A program made the translations under genes and the position numbers. A model generated the notes under the pieces. The model saw only the letters and a list, made by a program, of their open reading frames with translations. It had not been told where the DNA came from and searched no databases. Shown one piece after another: positions 57,950 through 64,000 of a DNA stretch of 64,000 nucleotides. Positions within the stretch are counted from its first letter, which is position 1. Each line of letters begins with the position of its first letter. This stretch comes from Macrobrachium rosenbergii (lineage: Eukaryota; Arthropoda; Malacostraca; Decapoda; Palaemonidae): NCBI RefSeq assembly GCF_040412425.1, contig NC_089768.1, positions 1,547,001 through 1,611,000 of the forward strand. Direction: 5' to 3'.

Positions 57950-58038
57950 CTTCTCTCCAACACGGATAATGAGAGATTCAAGACGGTCTTCAATTTCCAC
58001 AGCATCATTTCGTCTCCTCTTTCGGTCACGACCGGAGT
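57950..58038 (-). CDS. NCBP1: NCBP1 exon 2 (nuclear cap-binding protein subunit 1)
   Basis: 89-nt internal exon. It starts with two bases completing a split codon and encodes SGRDRKRRRNDAVEIEDRLE then SLIIRVGEK, ending phase 0. It matches the animal CBP80 segment with a basic KRRK-type nuclear-localisation cluster followed by ETEDxLESLICxVGEK, at the start of the MIF4G domain. The acceptor is TTTTTCTACAG/AC at 58039-58040 and the donor GAGAAG/GTGAGG at 57949. It joins exon 3 as [15 protein letters not shown]. The start-codon exon is not in the window. DIRS elements lie within about 110 bases on both sides. Confidence 0.93.
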
Positions 58039-58874
58039 CTGTAGAAAAATAAATCAATCCATTCTAATTTCTCTTATATCCACTGAAATAAACTAAGGCA
58101 TACTTAACTTTTTCCACTGAAATATTACAATTTTTGAAAGTAAAATGTTATTTTCATAATAAAATAAATTTTTGAACATACAGTACTTACCTGGTAGTTA
58201 TATATATAGCTTAAGTACCTGACGTGACGGCAGAATTTCAAAAACTCGCGGCAATCGCCGATCAGGTAGTCAGGTGGTCCACCTGTGCGCCCTCTACCCA
58301 GGTAAATGGAACCATTCTACATATTCCTCAGATCTTCCATGCCCCTAGTCTCTAGAGGGGAGGAGGGAGGGAATTTAATTATATATAACTACCAGGTAAG
58401 TATGTTCAAAAATTTATTTTATGAAAATAACATTTTCAAACATCTAACTGACCTGGTAGTTATATATATAGCTGATTGACACCTTTGGTGGAGGGTCAGA
58501 GACAGCCAACATCGTTGGAATTGAAATACTAAAATTTTGCAAAACCAACTAAAGGTTCCTACCTGTAATGGAAGCTGACTTCATTGTTTTCCTGCCTCAT
58601 TGTCTGCATTCCTTAAGAGATCCAGCGATCCACCCAGGGGGCTGAAAAATCTCTAGGGGTTGTCAACCGGTGTATAACCTCTATGTGACTAGACCTCCTT
58701 TTAATACCCTTATTCCGGGCGCTACCAAGGAACAAACGACCACCTGACTAAGAGAACTGAAGTAAATGATATTATTTAAAAAACTGTCTGCTAATGATTG
58801 CGGAAGACTGTGTCCAGACTTCGCAAACAACCAAAAACAACATCTTAGTTCCAAGGAAGAAAAAGGGTATTGGG

Positions 58875-59770
58875 TTATGGGATTGTAGGGGTAGCTCTTT
58901 TTCTCACTACTGAATTTGCAGCTACAAAAGGACCCAGCGTGTAACAGTCTTCATAAACAGTCTGTACCTGTTTCAGGTAATGTGAGGCAAAAACAGACTT
59001 GCTCCTCCAGAAGGTCGTATCCAAGATACTCTGGAGGGACCTATTTTGTTTAAAAGCCACAGAGGTTGCTACCGCCCTGACCTCGTGTGCTTTAACTTTT
59101 AGAATTTTGTGGTCCGCTTCCCTACATCCCGAATGAGCATCTTTTATTAATTGTCTGATAAAAAAGACAGAGCATTCTTAGACATTTGTAAAGAGGCTTT
59201 TTGACAGAGCACCAAAGCCCTTCTGAATCCCCGTAAGTCTTTTGTCCTTTCTAGATAATATTTTAGAGCTCTTACTGGACACAGAGTTCTTTCTATTTCT
59301 CACCTGTGACATCCGTCAGGTTAGGAATCTCAATGCTTTGGGCCAAGGTTGAGATGGACGTTCATTTTTTGCCAGAAAATCTAGTCAAGTAAGCAAACTG
59401 CTTTGCCTTGTCTAAAACCTATAGCTTTGTTAAAGGCATGAATCTCACTTACTCGTTTTGCAGTAGCTAAACTGACTAGAAAAAGGGTTTTCATAGTGAG
59501 ATCTTTTAAGGATGCCTTTTGTAAAGGTTCGAATCTATCACTCGTGAGGAACCTCAGGACCACGTCTAGGTTCCAAGCCGGTGATTCTTGTACCCTCTCC
59601 TTAGATGTATCGAAGGATCTGAGAAGGTCTTGGAGGTCCTTATTGTTAGAAAGGTCTAAGTTTCTGTGTCTAAAGACCGATGCTAACATACTTCTATACC
59701 CTTTAATGGTTGAAGTTGAAAATCTAAGGTTATTCCTAAGATGAAGAAGGAAGTCTGCTATCTGAGTCAC
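58875..59770 (-). pseudogene. DIRS F tyrosine recombinase (frameshifted)
   Basis: The core-binding part (FSTSTIKGYRSMLASVFRHR) and catalytic Arg (SLATAKRVSEIHAFNKAIGF) are in one 129-codon frame (59770-59381). The His-x-x-Arg box KVKAHEVRAVATSV lies near 59075, and the nucleophile Tyr in VFASHYLKQVQ near 58985. All four catalytic positions are retained; shifts between 59160 and 59390 break the frame. Confidence 0.83.
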
Positions 59771-59903
59771 AGAGGTACTGGTAGAGGATACAGAGTTGTT
59801 TCTACACCATCCTCTAAAAATTTCCCACTTGGATTGGTATACCTTAATGGTGGAAGACCTCCTTGTTCTTGCGATCGCGCTAGCTGCCTCCTTCGAAAAA
59901 CCT

Positions 59904-60947
59904 CTAGCTCTTGTAGTTTTTCGATAGTCTGAAGGCAGTCATGTGTAGCGCTTGGAGGTTTTGGTGATACCTTTCCAAGTGGGGTTGTTTGAGTAGATCT
60001 ACTCTTAGCGGAAGTTCTCTCGGAGTGTCTACTATCCATTCCAGTACCTCTGTGAACCAATCTCTTGTTGGCCAATAAGGAGCGACTAGAGTCATTCTGG
60101 TGCCCTCGTGCGACACGAACTTCTGTAATACTTTGTGGATAATTTTGAAAGGTGGGAATGCGTAAACGTCCAAGTTTGACCAGTCCATGAGGAATGCGTC
60201 TATGCAAGCAGCCCCTGGATCCGGAACGGGGGAACAATAAGTTTCTATCCCCTTCGTCCGTGCTGTGGCGAAAAGGTCTATGCACAGTCACCCCAAAATC
60301 AACCACATGCTCTTGCAGACGTCCTGATGTAGCATCCATTCTGTGGACAGGACTTGATTCTTCCTGCTCAGCATGTCTGCTCTTACATTTCTCTGCCCTT
60401 GAATAAAGCGGGTTAGTAGTATCACATTCTCCTTCGCCCAGAGAAGAAGTTTTCTTGTTGTCTCGTATAGAGATTTGGAGTGAGTGCCCCCTTGTTTGCT
60501 GATGTAGGCCAGCGCTGTTGTGTTGTCGGAGTTGACCTGCACCACTTTGTTTTTTACTACCTGTTCGTATTCTTTGAGAGCTAGAAGGATTGCTGTTAGT
60601 TCCTTCTGATTGATATGCCAAGACTCTTGCTGTATGGTCCAAGAGCCCGAGACTTCGTTGATTCCCAGAGTCGCTCCCCATCCTGAGTCCAATGCGTCGG
60701 AGAACAACACTAGGTCTGGGTTCCTCTGTTTTAGGGAAAGGCCCTCTCGTAGCTTGATGGGGTCGTTCCACCATTTTAGATAATGCCTCACAGGATTCGA
60801 GAAGGGGATACACTTCGTCTCCAATTCTTTTCCCTTGTCCCAGTTCCAACTGAGATGGAACTGTAACGGGCGAAGATTCAGTCTCCCCAAGGAGACAAAC
60901 TGCTCTAGAGAGGAAAGGGTCCCCAGCAGACTCATCCATTCCCTCAC
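59904..60947 (-). pseudogene. DIRS F RNase H and methylase-like region
   Basis: A 219-codon frame (60947-60288) holds LVLFSDALDSGWGATLGINE, SWHINQKELTAILLALKEYE, VQVNSDNTTALAYISKQGGT and RFIQGQRNVRADMLSRKNQV: all RNase H blocks in order. The VDLFATA block follows after a shift (about 60290). The last part, open at 60188-59904, has MDWSNLDVYAFPPFKIIHKV and LVAPYWPTRDWFTEVLE. This is the best-preserved RNase H in the window. Confidence 0.87.
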
Positions 60948-60974
60948 CGAGCATGTTCGTTTCCTTAAGAAGCT

Positions 60975-61768
60975 CTAAATCTTTTCTAAGGCTTGTTCCG
61001 TTCTTGACAACGACGGAAAAGCCCGAAAAGTCTTACTCTGAATCCTCATCCCAAGGTATAGAATCTCTTGGGATGGACTCAGTTGGGATTTTTCCTTGTT
61101 TATAAGTAGGCCCAGTTCTTCTGATAACTGGATTGTCGTCTGAAGATCCTTCAGGCAGCGTGTGTGAGAAGGGGCTCTGAGAAGCCAGTCGTCTAGGTAT
61201 AAGGAGATTCTGATGCCTCTCGTGTGCAACATTCCTGCTACATTGTTCATCAATCTCGTGAAAACTTGAGGACCGGTGCTTAGGCCGAAACAAAGAGCTC
61301 GAAATTGGAACACTTCTTCCTCGTGAACGAATCTCAGATATTTCTTGGAGCTCGGGTGGATAGGGATATGGAAATAAGCATCCTGCAGATCCAATGATAC
61401 CATCCAGTCGTTCTGTCTGACTGCTGCTAGGACAGATTTCACTCCTCCATTGTAAATTTTGTCTTTTGAATAAAAACGTTGAGAGCACTCACGTCCAACA
61501 CTGGTCTCCATCCCCTCCAGTTCTTGGGAACCAGGAATAAGCGATTGTAAAATCCTGGGAATCCACGTCTTGAACTCTTTCTATGGCTTTCTTTTGCAAC
61601 AGAAGAGATATTTGCTGTTGCAAAGCCTCCGCTTAAAGCTTCTTCTTGTATTTGGCCTTCCTGGTCTATCGGTCTTGATGCCAGAGGGGGTTTCCTGAGG
61701 AAAGGGATCTTGTACCCCTCTTTGATCAACTGGATGGACCACATATCCGATCCTCTCCTCTCCCACAC
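60975..61768 (-). pseudogene. DIRS F reverse transcriptase (one clear frameshift)
   Basis: The 178-codon frame 61511-60975 contains KSVLAAVRQNDWMVSLDLQD, AYFHIPIHPSSKKYLRFVHE, LCFGLSTGPQVFTRLMNNVA and RISLYLDDWLLRAPSHTRCL, then YLGMRIQSKTFRAF. The upstream fingers part (61768-61439) has GFPGFYNRLFLVPKNWRGWR and PVLDVSALN in an overlapping frame. The catalytic YLDD is intact. A shift near 61460 separates the halves, and the start of the domain (61700-61620) is also disturbed. Confidence 0.88.
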
Positions 61769-62049
61769 TTGCCAGAAGTTGTTCAGTCTGGCTCCTACCG
61801 CTGTCTGAAGGAGACTCCCATCAGACTCTGTGTCTTCCTTGTCTGTAGCCTCTTTTCATTGATCTTCTCCCAGCAGATCTTGAGTTTCCTCTACTGAGGG
61901 ATTTGAAACGAAAGGGCTGAGAGACAGGAGCTTCTTCTCTATACTTTCACTACAAATGACTCGTTGGCAATACTTTTTGGCTGTTTTCATAATCAAGTCC
62001 TCAATGGGCCTTTTGTGATAAGGCCGCTGTGACTTCTTTTACCAGCTCT

Positions 62050-62827
62050 TGAGGGAACAGGTGAGCAGAAAGAGGAGCATAAAGGAGTTCTGATTTTTGA
62101 GTAGTAGTTACTCCAGTGGAAAGAAAAGAGCAAAGATGTGCCCTTTTTCAATCTTTAAGATCCCTGCAGAGAAAAAAATACCGCCAGCTCGTTGGCACCA
62201 TCTCTGAGAGCCTTATCCATGCAAGCCATTATGTGTACCAGGTCCTCCATGTCTGCATTCTTGCTGGCGTCAATCTTCTTACCCAAGGCTCCCAGGGTCC
62301 AGTCAAGGAAATTAAAAACCTCAAAGGCCCTAAAAATTCCTTTGAGAAGATGGTCCATTTCAGAAGCGGACCAAAACACCTTTGACTTCATCATAGCTGT
62401 GCGGCGGGAAGCGTCTACTAAGCTCGAGAAATCCCCCTGGGAAGAAAAGGGAACTCCTAGGCCAAGAGATTCTCCCATTTCGTACCACACGCTAGATCTA
62501 GAAGCTAGCTTGGCCGGGGGAAAGGAGAACACGGTCCGGCCTAGATCTTTCTTAGTATTCATCCACTCTTCCATCAATTTTAAAGCCCGTTTGGATGAGC
62601 GAGACATAACCATTTTCATAAAGAAGTTCGTTGAAGACGTCTTTCTTAAAAGTAAATTCCGATGGAGGAGAACGAGGAGAGGCTGGAATGAAGTTATCAG
62701 GAAAAAGTTCCGTGAAAATTTTCATTAATCTCTTTAAATCCGAAGAGGGATGTTGGTCTTTTCGCTCTTCCTCGTCCGATATGTCATCCACCGGATTGTC
62801 TAGTGAGTAAGGCAGATCGTCTTCCAC
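62050..62827 (-). pseudogene. DIRS F gag C-terminal part
   Basis: The frame 62619-62155 (154 codons) has FSFPPAKLASRSSVWYEMGE, SQGDFSSLVDASRRTAMMKS and FNFLDWTLGALGKKIDASKN, matching DIRS C gag. The frame 62827-62552 has an acidic start (NPVDDISDEEERKD) then KRLMKIFTELFPDNFIPASP. The N-terminal cysteine motif is displaced beyond element E. Confidence 0.78.
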
Positions 62828-62863
62828 GTCATCCGACTGCTGTCCTGTTATCGGGTCGGTAAA

Positions 62864-64000
62864 GATGACATTTTTATAATAAAATAAGATTTTATATCAT
62901 ACTTACCTGTTGTTTACATATAGCTGTAATTCTCGATCTCGACAGAAAATTCAAAACTGGCGGTCCCGCTAATATATGGTCAGGTGATACGACTACCCGC
63001 CCTCTACCGGGTACCTGGATCCATTTCCATCAACAACTAATCATATTTTCTATGTCCCCTTGTCCCTTGCGGGGAGGCGGGTGGGAATGTTTTATATGTA
63101 AACAACAGGTAAGTATGATATAAAATCTTATTTTATTATAAAAATGTCATTTTTATACATGAACTTACCTGTTGTTTACATATAGCTGATTGCCACATTG
63201 AGGCGGTGGGCATGGACAGCTGTAAGTGTTAAATGGAAAAAAAACCTGAGATCATCAGGCTAAGAAAAAACGTCTTAACTTTGGATCCTTACCTGCTAAG
63301 GAAGCTGTTTTCTCGGTTACTGCCTCTGTAACCTGCTATCCTTAGTGCAACTGCGGGGCCTAGTAGCTCAGACGCAGGTTGCTATATGGAGAAAGGTCTG
63401 TTGGCCCAGCCGTCTTCGACACAATCAACCAAAGCATATAATGCCCCTGCTCAGGGCGCAGTACTCAAAGCATCCACCATCATATCACCCAACCATAAAA
63501 ACTCACACCAACCTATTAAAATTAGACCTACTAGGCCATCTAACCTCTTAGGCTCTAGTAGTCGACCAAAAGAAAACTTCTGCACCCAAGGAAACTAAGG
63601 AGAGGATCTAGAGCCTCTGGTTTCCTTGCCCATCACCGTGTCAGACGCAATAAAGGGGCCCAACGTACTGCAGTCTTCATATGTGGTTTGGATCTGTCTC
63701 AGATAATGCGAGGCAAAAACAGACCTGACATCTCCAATAAGTTGAACTTAGAATGTCCTTTAAAGCCATTCTTCTCTTGAAGGCTAAAGAAGTCGCAATA
63801 GCCCTAATTTCATGAGGCCTCACTTTAACTAAGGGGAAATCCACATCCCTTAATTCCTTGTGTGCCTCCTGAATCAGTTCTTTCAAAAGGAAAACAATCC
63901 CATTTTTAGATAGAGGGTTCTTGGGGTTCTTAGTTGAGCACCATAAAAATCCTGAGTTCCTCTTACACTTCTGGTCCTGTCCAGATAGAATTTCAAAGCT
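62864..64000 (-). mobile_element. DIRS-type retrotransposon E (close copy of C, 3' end only)
   Basis: Begins ATGACATTTTTATAATAAAA inside DIRS F gag. It shows the terminal block ACTTACCTGTTGTTTACATA (62902), its inverted copy GTAAACAACAGGTAAGTATG (63099) and the internal junction TAAAAATGTCATTTTTATAC (63138). It then continues through the same 3' region and recombinase end as DIRS C (51902-52900) with few differences. C has an extra 35 or so bases with a T-tract near 52236. The remainder lies beyond the window. Confidence 0.9.
63677..63886 (-). pseudogene. DIRS E tyrosine recombinase C-terminal part
   Basis: One frame holds LVKVRPHEIRAIATSLAFKR with the His-x-x-Arg pair and ILSSTYWRCQV. An extra base shortly after, compared with DIRS C, shifts VFASHYL into another frame, so the Tyr block (about 63705) is out of frame. 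The rest of the gene extends past the window end. Confidence 0.75.

Larger units (their letters stand above)
58039..64000 (-). other. NCBP1: NCBP1 intron 1 (partial)
   Basis: Sequence upstream of exon 2 up to the window edge. The first 105 bases are AT-rich intron; the rest is DIRS F with DIRS E nested in it. No first exon or promoter was found. Confidence 0.8.
58145..64000 (-). mobile_element. DIRS-type retrotransposon F (interrupted by E, runs off the window)
   Basis: The low-coordinate end has the palindromic terminal block ACTTACCTGGTAGTTATATA (58186), its inverted copy ATATATAACTACCAGGTAAG (58380-58400) and a second start at 58448. Minus-strand order: gag (62827-62050), RT (61768-60975), RNase H and methylase-like (60947-59904), recombinase (59770-58875). 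Its own sequence stops at about 62863, where element E begins; the remaining gag start and right terminal repeat lie beyond 64000. It is in sense with NCBP1 and about 107 bases upstream of exon 2. Confidence 0.88.

Overview
This is a eukaryotic window, most likely from an arthropod and probably a decapod crustacean. That rests on the exon/intron structure of the one host gene, the arthropod-like 5S rRNA sequence, the very long dinucleotide microsatellites, and the abundance of DIRS-type tyrosine-recombinase retrotransposons, which are known to be common in Decapoda. No species is claimed.

Host gene. One gene spans the window on the minus strand: NCBP1 (CBP80), the large subunit of the nuclear cap-binding complex. 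Four internal exons can be read with exact splice sites and consistent phases: 58038-57950, 31667-31482, 8959-8779 and 6928-6714. Together they encode about 223 residues of the N-terminal MIF4G region. The first exon lies beyond position 64000 and the later exons lie before position 1. Introns 2 and 3 are 26.3 kb and 22.5 kb, and almost everything else in the window is transposon sequence inside these introns.

Layout. 1-6.7 kb (intron 5): microsatellites, a tRNA-derived SINE, a DIRS end and a Penelope-like relic. 9-10.1 kb: a Penelope-like GIY-YIG fragment interrupted by a TA-flanked MITE. 11.0-23.8 kb: plus-strand DIRS 'A' (gag, RT/RNase H/methylase-like, tyrosine recombinase), whose recombinase gene is split by a 6.75 kb LTR-gag-LTR-gag-LTR tandem element. 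24.3-31.3 kb: degenerate minus-strand DIRS 'G'. 32.5-34.9 kb: two DIRS relics in opposite orientation. 35-37.2 kb: an LTR-element gag-protease relic. 37.3-38.05 kb: two MITEs. 39-43.2 kb: DIRS 'H' with a nested MITE and SINE. 45.17-57.84 kb: DIRS 'C' interrupted by DIRS 'D'. 58.15 kb to the end: DIRS 'F' interrupted at 62.86 kb by DIRS 'E', a close copy of C.

How the parts relate. The DIRS copies share one gene order (gag with a cysteine motif, RT, RNase H, methylase-like domain, tyrosine recombinase), inverted terminal repeats and an internal complementary region. DIRS D carries a 5'-truncated 5S rRNA copy inside its RT gene and a full-length U6 snRNA copy inside gag. Both are in the element's coding orientation, and neither has a poly(A) tail or an obvious target duplication. 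With the conserved outward-facing splice-donor sequence in the DIRS termini and the insertion of D at the end-core of C, these are the most unusual observations here. Most element genes are broken by frameshifts; I see no intact autonomous element.
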